Part shown: positions 1 through 11,189 of the stretch, one piece after another
Numbering within the stretch: position 1 is the stretch's first letter
Layout: the number at the start of each line of letters is the position of its first letter
DNA from: Spirodela intermedia
Lineage: Eukaryota; Streptophyta; Magnoliopsida; Alismatales; Araceae
NCBI GenBank assembly: GCA_902729315.2
Contig: LR746277.1
Span: 2,919,001-2,983,000 of the forward strand
Direction of reading: 5' to 3'
Length of the DNA stretch: 64,000 nucleotides
Notes under the pieces: model-generated
Told to the model about the DNA's origin: nothing
Databases searched by the model: none
Seen by the model: the letters and a program-made list of their open reading frames with translations, nothing else
Made by a program: the position numbers and the translations under genes

Positions 1-1000
1 TTGCTTAGAAACGTAACATTACTATATATTCGTCCAAAAAATCCGCACACAACCGATGTGGGACTAAACCCGCGTCACACCTTCCTCAGAAGGGGTGGAC
101 AACTGGCGCGGATACAAATCCTCCCAGAGTCAAAATTCATATATTTTTATCTGATTATCGCGACTTTTCTGCAGATCGCCGGTGAAGGATTAAGCAACGA
201 GAATCACCGGATCATCGGCGAAAATCTCGTCAACACAATTCGCGGAGCATTGCTACTAAAATTATTGAACGATTCGCGATAAAAGGATCGCGAATCCATC
301 GAGTAAATCATCTCTAATAGATCAACGAACAAGTCATCGTCAGGAAGAGGACGATCCGCCGGGAGACGAGTCGCCACCTCCTGAGAGTGTACCAGATGCG
401 ATGAAGAGCCTCCTCTTGCTGCGTAGACCTGAGGATGAAGCTCCCTAACATGCGCCCCACCTCCATCCGGCTCCTCTCTGTCGGGTGACAACCACCGGAG
501 AGCCGCAAAGTTGCCATTTTTCTGCTCCGCCGGGTGACAGCTGCCGAAGACGACTCGACGACCCATTTCATTAATCTCTAGACTTCGCGAGAAGATCTAG
601 AAATTGCCCACGTCATCTTTGTCCAAGGAGAGCCTTCGAGGCTGTGGACACTACACGACGATCCTTCCGAACGCTCAGGATTTCGGTGCATCACCGACGC
701 ATCGCCGTCGCGACGTCAGAACTCTGTTTTCCTACTTTTAACTTACTTTACGCTTCATTTAGTGATAATTTTTGTGTTTTTAATTTACCAAAATATACCT
801 TGTTCAATTACGATTCTTACAGCTTTTATAGATCTTAATTTGATTAATTAAATCGTCTGTAATCGCTTACATAAGAATCGCCGGGCGGAACTCTGTTTCC
901 ATCCGATTCGCGTTCGCCGGGCACTGACGTCATCTTGACGTCCGCACCCTTATTTCCCTTTTTTGTGAATTTTAAATATATTTTCTTTTCATTTCCTAGT
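1..1000. other. Repeat-like non-coding stretch, moderately GC-rich
   Basis: No convincing gene is seen. Both strands have short open frames, but none has a recognisable domain and several begin with non-ATG codons. The short word at 55-68 (gatgtgggactaaa) recurs at 4925-4938 and partly at 36355-36363. A GC-rich phrase resembling itself appears near 715-725 and 888-900 (aactctgttt context). The patchy GC content and word sharing suggest part of a transposable element such as an LTR or leader. No terminal repeats or primer-binding site could be recognised, so this is only an inference. Confidence 0.3.
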
Positions 1001-3740
1001 ATACAATTCATAGAAAATCGTATTCATTGAGAAAAATTCTGAATAATTACCATATATTATATTACATCCCTGTGATTAACCTGGAAAATTACCGCTATTT
1101 TTGGAAGTTTTATTGAATTATAATTGATATATTTGTTCAGAAATACTTCTAAATATCTGAAAATTCGTATTTTCTAGTTTTATAAATTTTATATTTGTGT
1201 GATTTAATATACAACGACTGAGTCACGTCAGTGTTGAACTAAAATTTCACCCACAAGAGTCAACTACTCTTTTATTTTGGTTGATCTCCTACAAAGCAAC
1301 AAAGATAAGTTTCAAGACTATACTTCATGAACTATGACTAATTGTTTGCCTATAGATGGTAGGAGCTTTTTTGGTGTAGGGTCGTCTTGTAATGCTTGAA
1401 ATGTTCCTCTCCAAATGTTGGTGATGATCAATTTCAAGAATCCATGAAGCCACATGATGTCTTAGATGAAAAATCAGAGTTATGTCTTCGGCGGTGAAGG
1501 GACATCATAGCACAGAAAATTAGTGTATTTACTCAATTAATTGACTATGAAAAGGATCGTGTTATATCCGTTGAAAACCAACAAGCCTTCAACAAAATCA
1601 ATCATATATCTGATCCATAATAGGTAGTGGTGGAACGAGACCTCTCAACAACAAGAATTCTACCTGATTTTTTCTAATAGATCTAATAACTAGCCATGAA
1701 TTTTATGATGCAGCTCTTCATGCATCTCTAGTAGACATTTTGTAAAATTTGATGGTCACTTTTTTAGAAATTAGAGTGCACACCTATCGTGAAGTAATGA
1801 AACTCTTATAAAAACATCAAAATTAAGGCCAAGGTTTTGAAAGAACAAACAACCCTTGATAGAATAGAGTCTCCTACTAAATTGTATATTATGGATAATC
1901 ATCTACTTGGAGGAAAATTCAATGGAGAATGTTGGCCAACAATTGGTTATGTTCTCTTTGGTGATTCGTTAAAGATCCAAGAGCTTCAATCATGATAATT
2001 TCGTCACATGTGGGAGAGTATGTTTCAAAGTTCAAGATAGGGATGTTGATAATACATATGCCCTCAGTGTTGACACACACAATGTGTTTTGACACATAAT
2101 GAAATGCATTTATTTATAAATTATTATTAAATAAGTTCAAAAATAATTCATTCATATACATCACAATTACTTTTATCTAAAATTATTATTGATAAACATT
2201 CAAATTACTAACAATGATGATGCTCTATGCAATCTTATGGTTAAGAATAAATCTAATGAGTCATGCCCTTGAGATATCTTTTGTATTAAGACAATATAAT
2301 GTAATATTATTTGAATGTAAACATAACATAACATGTGTCAACACGTGTGACTAAGTCTCACATATATTCTGAAAAATAAAAATTACTAGCAACATTTGAA
2401 TATAGTACCTAAGCAATGTGAAGAAAAGAGTGTTAGTGTGAACAATATCTGAAGTATCAAAAGTCAATAATAACAAATATGGGATTTGAACTTAAGAAGT
2501 AAGATTTGCAGAAGTAGAAAAAGTACAACTGAAATATTTAAATCTTAGTATAAGATTTATTTAAAATTAAAAATATTATGGTGACAATGTGGAAAGTTCG
2601 TCAAAATATTCAAAATAAAAATATGTGATCATTGACTAAAGAAAAACGTAAACCTAGGACCTACAAGATAATTGAGCTAGATCGTTCGCATGAAGTAAAA
2701 GAGATAGAGAAGTCATCCTCACGTAACCTCATAGTGACATGTTAGAGTCATACATAAATAAAATAATAAAGTGAAATTATAATTTTCAACCTAGTATCAA
2801 GAGCAAGACCAACTATTGAAGAATCATGAATCTCTAAATAGAAGCTTCGAAGACCACTTATGAGAAACTTTTGTGTTTCGAAGCAAACAAAGATTCAAAG
2901 TCAACTTTGCACACTCTGGATGTTAATACTTTATCAAAGTTTGTGAACTAAGTGACAAGTTCAACGACATTATCTTAGCTCAATTCTAAAGACAAAGGCA
3001 TCCCTTTAATCAACTAAAATTTTTCAAATATGATATCAAAGACAATATAACTACAAGCAAAAAGATCTAACTTGAAGTATGATTAATGATTAGAAACATA
3101 TATTATGAATAGTAACTCATTAGTAGAAGATGTGGACTAAAGACAAGACAAATAATCTTTTTTGAGTAAGACCCTAAAAGAGAAAATATTCATTGATCAA
3201 TTGTGAATCCTTAAATAAGATATCATGAGCAACTATCACCTTAGTAAAAAGTAACTATGTCACTAGAGTGCTAATAGAGCAATAGAAAGATATTCAAGTT
3301 AATATGAATATTTTCAAATGTTAAAGTGGCATGAATATGTTAGATTATAAGAAGGATGAGCTAAGAACGAATCCAAGTTAACACTAAATAAAAAAAATAT
3401 TCGTATCATTCGCATAAGCTCAAGAAGATCCATTCAACTTTCTATAACAACCAATTGCACATCTCAAAACAGGATTCAAAGCTTCATCTTACTCAATTAT
3501 CTACAGCAACTTACTCAATTGAAGGTTAAGACAGAGAGATTAGAGTGACTATGTAATAAAATTAAGAGTTTTAGGTTAATTTACATATATACTTCATATA
3601 CTATATTAGAACATGTGTCGACATATATATATAATAAACAAATGTAGAAAATCAATTCACCCCACCTCTTAGTACTTTATTTAGTCACACCAAGCCTAAT
3701 AGACAGCTTTCTTCTCAACATCAGCCTTGAATTAGATTTT
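1001..3740. other. AT-rich intergenic DNA without recognisable genes
   Basis: This 2.7-kb stretch is strongly AT-rich and stop codons are dense in all six frames. I recognise no protein motif, RNA gene or terminal repeat. It directly abuts the RNase H end of the minus-strand Ty3/gypsy relic, so its right part may be decayed integrase-side sequence of that element. No integrase motif survives clearly enough to support that. Confidence 0.4.
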
Positions 3741-4440
3741 GAAATTAAATATAGTTATCTTTGAGAGACACTTCCGATGGTCTAGAAGTCTTGTCACTAC
3801 TCTATTAGATACTTCAAACTCTTTTAAATTAGTAAACATGACAAATCTCTAGCATAATAGGTAATGCTTTCACTTTAAAATGGCCAAGACGATTGCCAGC
3901 AACTCCAAATTGTATAGGGTCTCCAATTTCACAACTATCATCAATACTTTATTGAAGTAGGTGATTGGTCTCTACTTCTCCATCAAAACAACCCCGACTC
4001 CTCAATTGGAGGCATCAACTTCAAGTTCAAAATTTTCAAAAAAAATGAGAGATAATATCATGGATGTCGTTAGTGTTGTATTTAGTGTCTAGAAAGTTGT
4101 TTTTGCTTTTGGCCTTAGTTGAATGTGCCATTTTTGAGCTGCTATGTGAGCACCCACACTTTCATCTCATAACCAGCAATGAATCACCAACAGTATCTTA
4201 CCAATTTGAAGAATCTCTAGAGCTCACAAAAGATAGCCAATTGCTTATCCTTCCTCTGCTTCCACTACCAAAGTCAATCCCAGTCCATATCGATGGAATG
4301 ACGGAGTCATCCATCTAATAATAAACTGGGAACTACAAGTTCATCCTTAAAGACCCAATGGCCTAAGTAGGTGATCTTGAACAAGCTGAAGGAACATTTT
4401 CTCAAATAAATATGGAGTTTATGCTTGTTGTTAAAGCTAG
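3740..4440 (-). mobile_element. Ty3/gypsy pol relic: RT C-terminal part and RNase H
   Basis: Read on the minus strand, three gypsy polymerase signatures follow in the right order. At about 4440-4290 is the RT thumb-side motif KCSF...KITYLGH. At about 4038-3975 is the RNase H start FELEVDAS followed by GVGVVLMEK, with one stop inside. At about 3916-3870 is a YNLELLAIVLAIL-like motif, then RVVTRLLDH further down. Frame changes and stops show that it is dead. It continues the same element as the RT N-terminal part at 6630-7160; the two halves are separated by unrelated DNA. LTRs were not found. Confidence 0.8.
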
Positions 4441-6630
4441 ATTTATGTGTTTTAATTAGTTTTATTATTTGATTTTATTTTTTTAACTTGTAAAATAAAT
4501 ATATGATATATTATTAATTTTAAAAGTCTAAAGTTATCATACTTAGCATAATTTTTTATTATTAAAATAAAAAATATAAAAAATATAAAAAATTTCTTCT
4601 ACATGCTAGCAAGTTGGCACTCAACAACTGACCTAGAGGGGGGACAGTAGTCAAGTAGGTAGACCTAGACCGGGGGAGCCACAAGCTGGGCTCAAGTGGC
4701 AAAGGCCTCGCTCCACGCACATGTGTGTTGCTCCCCTTCCACGTTCTGGTGGCCAACTGGTCGTGGGACAAAGAGTGCCCGTACACAAATGCACGCGTGA
4801 GGGTAGACCACCTTATTACCTTCTCCCAAGATGATCTTGGGCATTATTTTATTTTGGGAGAAGGGATCTTTGTTGAGAGAGAACAACTTTGATTTATATT
4901 CAGCTTAAACGATAGCAAACTTTTGATGTGGGACTAAATGCTTTCATCTGTTTTAGTGCAACCATCTAGAGCGTGGTGTGATCCAGCGGTACGCAGCAAG
5001 TCACGTCATCAGATTAGCTAGATCTTGTAGCTAGCGAATCGCCACAATACTAGATGCATAAAGCGATTCATCTATAGTTCACAAATCTGACGCCGCTCAA
5101 TACATACATGGCCTTAAAAGATGATCAAACGGCTAAGGCAATGCCACAATATGAGGAACTTAAGTTCTTGATCGGCAAGGGTTCATAGCAGGTTGATCTT
5201 GCATCGCTCAATGCGCCACGTGACCAAGCATATCTCATCAGTGGCTCATGAAGTGCCACAATATCGAGAACTTATGTTATCACATGTATCATCATTAGGG
5301 ATATAAAAAAAATAATCGATTATTATTTGGTAAAATAGACATCATCAATTATCTTTAAAATCTTGATAGGAGTCACGAATACAACAATTTGTTCTTCCCT
5401 CCTTTTGCACAATTGACGTCTCTAGCAATCGGCAAGCTTCTTCCTTCCTCCCTCAACTACACTCAAGGCCTCCAACAAGTGGTCAACTCTTTCATTCTCT
5501 CCCTAGAGGACGATGACAGCATGGTCGACCCCTCTTTCAGTGGATCTCTTCAGCAAGTGACGCAATACTTTTGGATGATACTTCTATGACTTTTGACGTG
5601 GTATGGCATGTCAGAACGAAACCAAGCCGTCACACCAATGTCTCTAGTTGCCCAAGAAGCAAACTAAACTTAGGCAATGATTTATTTCTTGTTTTCAACA
5701 TTTACTTATCTACTTTTGTCATTTTTTTACATTTTATAATAAGTTCTTTCCGTTTCATGCACGTTTTGATTGAAATGAGTAGAATTAATTCAAAACTTGA
5801 TGAATGATCTTTGTTCTTCTTCTAAATCCTCCAAAACTCATTTGAGATCAAGCTAAGATCATTTTCAACTTATTTTCTATTGATTTTTATAGTTGAATCT
5901 CAATGTATTCACATTCTCGGAGTTCCGCTAATAACAACTATTTTTTTATTTTTGAACATAAAATCATCGAGATTAAAGACTGATTAACAAACGTTCAACT
6001 ATTAAAATAAGTTGGAGACATTCACGACTGACCTTATGTCATGTGTGTGAATCCTCGAGCACACATTCGTCTGAGAAAATAGGTTGACTATATTTCTCTC
6101 TTTCTTCATTCTCATCTTATCTTTTTCTCTCCCTTTCGTGAGAGATCTTATCCCTTCTCTCTCTCGTGAGAGCTTTCTCTCCTCCTCTCTCTTTCTCTTC
6201 CTTTCGTGAGAGATCTCATCCCTTCTCTCTCTCATGAGAGCTTTCTCTCCTCCTCTCTCTTTTTCTCTCTTTTGTGAGAGATCTCATCCCTTCTCTCTCT
6301 CATGAGAGCTCTTTCTTTCCCTCTCTTTCTCTCCCTTTCACGAGAGATCTTATCCCTTTTCTCTCTCGTGAGAGCTCTCTCTTCTCTCTTTCTTCTCTCT
6401 CTCTTTTCTTTCTTCCTTTTCTCTGCTTCCTTTCCTTTATTCTTCTCACCTCACCATTCTATTTTATTATTTCTATTAAATATTTTAAAAATTATATATA
6501 AATTAAATTAGGTTTCATGATAGATTAATCCAATCTTCCTGTGTTCGACTTGAGACTTACTTCTATACTAATATTTTATTAAGTCTTAGTTATAAATATT
6601 ATTAGATAGTGTGCATTTAAACACAACGAC
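4441..6630. other. About 2.2-kb insertion splitting the gypsy reverse transcriptase
   Basis: The minus-strand RT reading stops making sense just left of 6630, after an EEHL...ILDK segment, and resumes at about 4440 with NNKHKLHIYLRKCSF. In an intact gypsy RT these segments are nearly adjacent, so the DNA between is an insertion. It contains a GC-richer patch (4600-4830), the repeat-associated word at 4925-4938, AT-rich DNA and the CT-rich minisatellite at 6120-6400. No transposase, terminal inverted repeat or clear target-site duplication was recognised, so the class is unknown. A solo LTR or non-autonomous element is possible. Confidence 0.55.
6120..6400. repeat. Minisatellite, about 68-bp unit, four copies
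   Basis: Four tandem copies begin at 6138, 6206, 6274 and 6340, giving periods of 68, 68 and 66 bp. Each unit is pyrimidine-rich on the plus strand and carries two short near-palindromes: one around gtgagagatctcat and one around ctctcgtgagag. Copies differ by a few substitutions and length changes in the CT-rich tail. The open frames across it on both strands are low-complexity artefacts. The array lies inside the insertion that splits the gypsy relic. Confidence 0.9.
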
Positions 6631-7160
6631 AAGTGCACACCACTTGTCAAGGATGGTGAATACTTGGACAAGGTGTTCTTCATGTTCCATGGTTGTCTTA
6701 CTAGTTGTAGACTAATTTTTTGTCAAAGAAAATGAGAACACATTTTCTAAGAAATTGGTCGAATAATTTATTCATCAAAGACTGGAAGGTCATAAGAGCA
6801 TTAGAAAGCATGAATGGCATCACCTTGAACTCATAATGTCTCTCATGCATTTGGAATGCTAGCTTGGGTATATCTTATGAGTTGACACAAATATGATGAT
6901 ATTTAAAAGAAAATTCAAGTTTGAGAAAACTTGGCTTTTGTGCAGTTTGTCTAGCAGCTCCTCTACAATCTAAATAGAGATCGATGATGATCGTGAGCTT
7001 GTTGAGTGTACTTTATTCTTTATAAAAGTGTCACAATCTATCTTTCCTATGGACAAATAGGGTCAAGTTTGAAAAGGGACTACAAAAATACTAAATTAGA
7101 CCAATTGTGAGCATCTCTTTAGTCAGCCTGAGCTTAGTTTCTTGGAAGTGTGGTTAATTA
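6630..7160 (-). mobile_element. Ty3/gypsy pol relic: RT N-terminal and central part
   Basis: On the minus strand, from about 7140 down, the reading matches the canonical gypsy RT order. It starts with a KLRLTKEML...IGLI segment at 7130-7090. It continues with an SPFSN segment near 7075 and a VEELLDKL...FSNLNF block near 6975-6910. The hallmark [19 protein letters not shown] is at about 6842-6780, followed by [10 protein letters not shown] at 6750-6725 in place of the catalytic YxDD region, and EEHLVQVFTILDK just right of 6630. In intact elements the hallmark reads HYEFxVMPFGLxNAPxTFQ. Stops and the lost catalytic region show a pseudogene. The RT continues after a 2.2-kb interruption at 4440-3740. 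Confidence 0.85.
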
Positions 7161-8400
7161 AATGACCAAATATTGACTGATTATACTCCTACAAATAAGG
7201 TGATTCAATGATCTACATTTCATTGTAGTGGCAGCCCTTGTATGTCAACGAACAGTGCTAGAAATGAACTCTTTATTTTTGCTCGAGGGAAGATAGATTA
7301 TCATTACCTTTTTGCTCTATCAATTGATAGAGTTTGTAGAGAAGGTCACCATTAATTTTGGAATCTAAGATTTCTTTGAAGGTTGAATGTGATATCACAG
7401 ATTTGAGATTACTTCATTTTCTTAGACATTAAATTATTGATAATAATTATGATAGAATCCTTTCATAAGAGAAATATATGTGTGATCTGCTCTAGAAGTT
7501 TAATATGTTTAATTGCAAGACTTGTTTTACTCCTATAATTATTAATGAAAAAATTATCTTTCATTATAAGATTTTAAAAACAAATGAATATTTTTATAGA
7601 AGTTTGATTGTTGGGTAGTATGTAACTCATACTTGACTTAATATACTTGTTTTAATTTACATGATTTTAAGAAGTATGTATTCTCTATTATTTTATCATT
7701 TTGGAGTAGCAAAATGAATACTTTAATGTGTTTGAAAGACAGTCAATTATGAGGTCTTCTACCAACATACTTCTAAATTTAAATTTTCTAATTTTTCTTA
7801 TAGTGATTGGGCACGCTCTTGATATAGAAAAAATACTACTTGCTTTGTCTTAAATTTTGATGATAGTGCAATTCCATAAAATTCAAAAAAGTAAGAATGT
7901 ATAACACTATCTTCATCTGAATGGAATATATTATTTCATCAATAACTATATAGTAAGTAATATCAATGTGAAAAAGTTTAGAAGATATTAATTTATCATG
8001 ATCAATACCAACAGTGATTTGTTGAGACAATATTTCAACTATATTTATGACAAAGAATCTAGTATTTCATGTAAAAATGAAGTATATTTAAATTCATCCT
8101 CATTTTATTTGAAGTTTAATTGCTACAAATTATATTTAAATGAAGTTTTGATCATACATAGATTAAGTTACAAATAGATTTACGAAATGCTGAGCTACAC
8201 TACGTTTATTAATTTTTGAGAATCATTTGATATTAGACATTTGACATTAAAGGAGAGTATCGGCATTTAATGTAAAAAATAGACAAAGTATTTATGTCTT
8301 TTTCTATTGTTATTGTGCCAAAAAGGCAGAGACCTATTGAGCCTTTATGTCCCCTTCAAATAATTTCTCTCTTTTTGTACAGTAACTATTCGTAACATTT
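7161..8400. other. AT-rich intergenic DNA, no gene recognised
   Basis: The DNA is AT-rich with frequent stops in all frames. The part near 7160-7400 could be the decayed protease/RT-start side of the gypsy relic, but I see no clear motif. From about 8240 the composition begins to change toward the GC-rich island that follows. Confidence 0.4.
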
Positions 8401-10330
8401 CAAATTTTAGGACTTTTTCTGTGTGAAATCCCTTTTCTCCCCTCTTCTCCGACCATTCTCATCTCAAAATCTATCCATTCTCTCCGACCATTCTCTCCAT
8501 GATTTCTACTCTATATTTTCCTACATTTATGTAGTGCAACAACCGGAATATTGTCCCCATTGCCACTACATTTGCCCTTCCAGACTTCTTTCAAAAAGAC
8601 ACTATTACTACTGAACCTTTGATAGTTACAATATTGGCCTACCGCAGCCTCCGCTGGTGTTCCCCGACCACCACCGCCACCACAGTTTCCCTTCCCCCCG
8701 CCCTCTTCACACCCCTTTATCGAAGGAGCACAGCTCGGCATGGCAAGTGCGGGCGCTTGCATGTGCGGCAGGTGAACCAAAATGCCCGGCTCGGCACGCA
8801 CCGCACAGTGATGCCCGCGTGGAGAAATGCTGCGGTGTGACACGGTATGTGCGAAGAGCACAGGATATGCGCGTACGGGCATGTGGGAATTGGCAGAGGA
8901 TGCCGGTATCTAAACATACCGAGGGGCGACCAATTGCAAGCGCAGCCCACCATGCGAACTTGCGCTCTTAACCATTTCTCTTGGGCTAATATCTTAGCCG
9001 CAGATTCCCAGCATAGGTTAAGGCACGTTTACTGTGCTCCATACTACTTAGACATGTTATCAGGGGTTGGGGGTATGGTTAAGTAGCTAAGCAGCTTTCT
9101 CTCGTTAGCCTCGAATGTAGGCTTGGAGACTCGCACCGTCAAGCAGTTCTCTTACGATAGCAGTTTAACCGCCGACTCCCAACGGTGGTTAAGAAACATT
9201 TGTCCTACACATGAGGAGAAGTCAAGCACCGTCTCACAGCCATGTTAGGGAGAGTAAGAGTGGCCGACAGGTGGTTCCCTCGTACAAATTTATCTCGTAG
9301 TTAGAGTCTCCCTTCCCTTTGAGCAAAACTTCTGCAAGCCCTCGTGGGGAAAGAAGGTTACTTGGTCGCCGGGCAAACGACCAAGGCCACATGCGGGGTA
9401 GTAATAGAGGCAAGTCTTCTATCGGCCGGCGTGACAATCCCGCCGTGCTACAGAGTTCGCCAGCCACCGCAGGATGGGAACTACCCAGCTCGCCAACCTT
9501 CAAGAATCCCAGACCTGGCAGACGTCTTTGGAGGTCTTCTCACCGCGCATAGAGACGATGTTAACCGGAGAGATGCCCCCGATGGCCCCCCGCAGGCTCC
9601 TGCAAACAGTGAGCACCGAAAAGGGAGAGGACGTGAAAGGAAATCCTACATCCTGAAGGACGTGATGTCAGCGACTACGTTGAGACAGCCAGCGGTTGTG
9701 GTCTTTAGTTGAAGTATATGATATAAAACTCTCCTCTCGTTATCATTTCTACAGTAGACGCCGGTGTGGCCGAAGCCGTTGTGGGGGAGACCGGTCGACT
9801 CGCTGGAGTATGTTCAAGAAGCCCTGCATTAGATTGCTTCGGCTTTCCCGTCTGGCCACGCTGGTAGGCAATTGGGCAAGCCCACCCCGTGCCCACGGTA
9901 ACAGCTGTTCCTGCACGGCTGGCCCTACCGCTGGCGTCAGCCACCGCCCAACCCCTCCCTTCATTGCGCTGTCGGAGCGAAGGGCAATCTCTGCAGCCAG
10001 AACGAGAGAGATAGATAGATAGATAGAGAGAGAGAGATAGAGAGAAGTGCACGCCTGCATACGGACACGCAGCGAGCGTCGGTGAGGGGCCCCGCCCGTT
10101 TTCGCCCTCCTAGCCTGAACAAAGGGGAGAGGAACCTGCCCTGGTGGAGGTACCTCAGCTCTCTCTCTCTCTCTCTCTCTCTCTCGTTCTCGCTGCAGCC
10201 ATCGCCTTTCGCTCCGACTGCCTGTTATCCGCAACCTTGACCTTCGCATCGCCTTTCCGCTTGAACCATCCAAAGAATCAATGGAAAATTGAAGTCAGAA
10301 GGCTGATGAATCTTGTGCTGATTAGTTAGA
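8401..10330. other. GC-rich island with no recognised gene
   Basis: GC content rises sharply compared with the flanking AT-rich DNA. Several overlapping open frames of 60-170 codons occur on both strands, as expected by chance in GC-rich DNA. None shows a domain, a convincing start or splice-joined homology. The phrase ctccgaccattctc occurs twice, near 8448 and 8477. The block may be an LTR-retroelement leader or LTR with gag-proximal sequence, or a decayed gene. I cannot choose between these from motifs. Confidence 0.35.
9969..10228. repeat. Imperfect inverted repeat (foldback) with complementary SSR tips
   Basis: The left arm at about 9970-10013 (gtcggagcgaagg...ctgcagcc...aacgagag) is the imperfect reverse complement of the right arm at about 10180-10225 (ctcgttct...ctgcagcc...cctttcgctccgac). 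The arms are about 45 bp and share long matching blocks. The inner ends run into a GATA/GA tract (10011-10046) and a CT tract (10159-10185), which are also complementary. The arms could therefore extend into the simple repeats, leaving a loop of roughly 110-165 bp. It lies in the GC-rich island and could be a remnant of a foldback element. Confidence 0.7.
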
Positions 10331-10895
10331 GAATCTTTCGCCGTGCCAAAGCAACAAATTACTTTTCAATCAGCCGTGATCTCACGAAAAGAAGTCAATC
10401 ACATCATAACATCCCATTCGCTGGGAGATTTCCACATGAAACCACTAGGATATCACCGTCAGACCTCTCTTATAAGGTTTTCTCGAACCAATCCCCGTTG
10501 ACGTTCATGGCAAAGTCGACGTTCCCCCGTTCAAGATTAGGAGTAAGGGTCAACTCAAGCGGATGTCGGCAATTCGTGGGGTTTTCAGGGGTACATCCGG
10601 CAACCCAGATTAAGCATCCAGCAAAACGGCGGTGACAGTTTGTCAACAAATAAATATCCGGCAAGCAATTTATGACCCACTAAAGGAGGGCAGATGGGGC
10701 GATCAAGGATACGCCGCGTTTTGGCGGGCACCCAGACCGCGGTTCAATTAGTCAACGTCTAGAAGGGGCATAAAAGGAAAAAGCATCCCTCACCCCTGTA
10801 GTTCTCGTTCTGGCATTATAATATTGGGAAAAAAGAAGACCAGAAGGTCCTTCCTCCTCCGTCAGCCAGTCGCCTCGCTCTCTGGGCACGGAGAG

Positions 10896-11189
10896 ATGCC
10901 GAGGAACTTGGGAGCCCTTCCCGGAGCCGCCTCCGACCTCCATCTTCCGGTGATCCTGCTCTTGGTCACCGCTGTCTTCGCCTCGATCTTTGCCATCTCC
11001 TCGGTCATCTTTTCCTGCGGCTTTGGGCGCTGGAAATCTGTGAAGAACGGAACCTACACGTACAATGACAGCGTAGTCGGCGGCGGCGGAATCGGCCTCA
11101 ACCTCCGTGCCGCTAATAACCCCGCTGTGGTCGTCGATACCCCGGCAGAGGCAGGAGAGAAGGACGTGAATGAACCACGACAGAGCTAG
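10896..11189 (+). CDS. Possible 97-aa single-pass membrane protein, unknown function
   Basis: This is an unbroken frame with an ATG at 10896 and a TAG at 11187-11189. It encodes 97 residues. After a short N-terminus (MPRNLGALPG) there is one strong hydrophobic segment at about residues 16-42, rich in Ile, Leu, Val, Ala and Phe and ending in SCGFG. A hydrophilic, Gly/Asn/Ala-rich tail ending EPRQS follows. The predicted topology is a single membrane anchor or signal anchor. A TATA-like cataaaagg lies at 10769-10777, a plausible distance upstream. I do not recognise the family. Codon use is GC-rich like other genes in the window, and the frame extends upstream without a stop to 10824. The alternative is a chance open frame in a GC-rich patch. 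Confidence 0.45.
   Translation: MPRNLGALPGAASDLHLPVILLLVTAVFASIFAISSVIFSCGFGRWKSVKNGTYTYNDSVVGGGGIGLNLRAANNPAVVVDTPAEAGEKDVNEPRQS

Noticed and set aside
204-566. 120-codon minus-strand frame near the left edge
   Set aside because: It has no domain and sits in repeat-like DNA; chance openness in a GC-rich patch is more likely.
6120-6400. Possible CRISPR-like array
   Set aside because: The units are contiguous without unique spacers and the context is a plant nuclear genome. It is a minisatellite.
6002-6511. Open frames on both strands with RE-rich or SLS-rich translations
   Set aside because: Low-complexity readings of the CT-rich minisatellite.
9749-10273. 174-codon minus-strand frame with RERERE and SLSLYLS runs
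   Set aside because: The runs are produced by the GATA/GA and CT tracts of the foldback. There is no domain.
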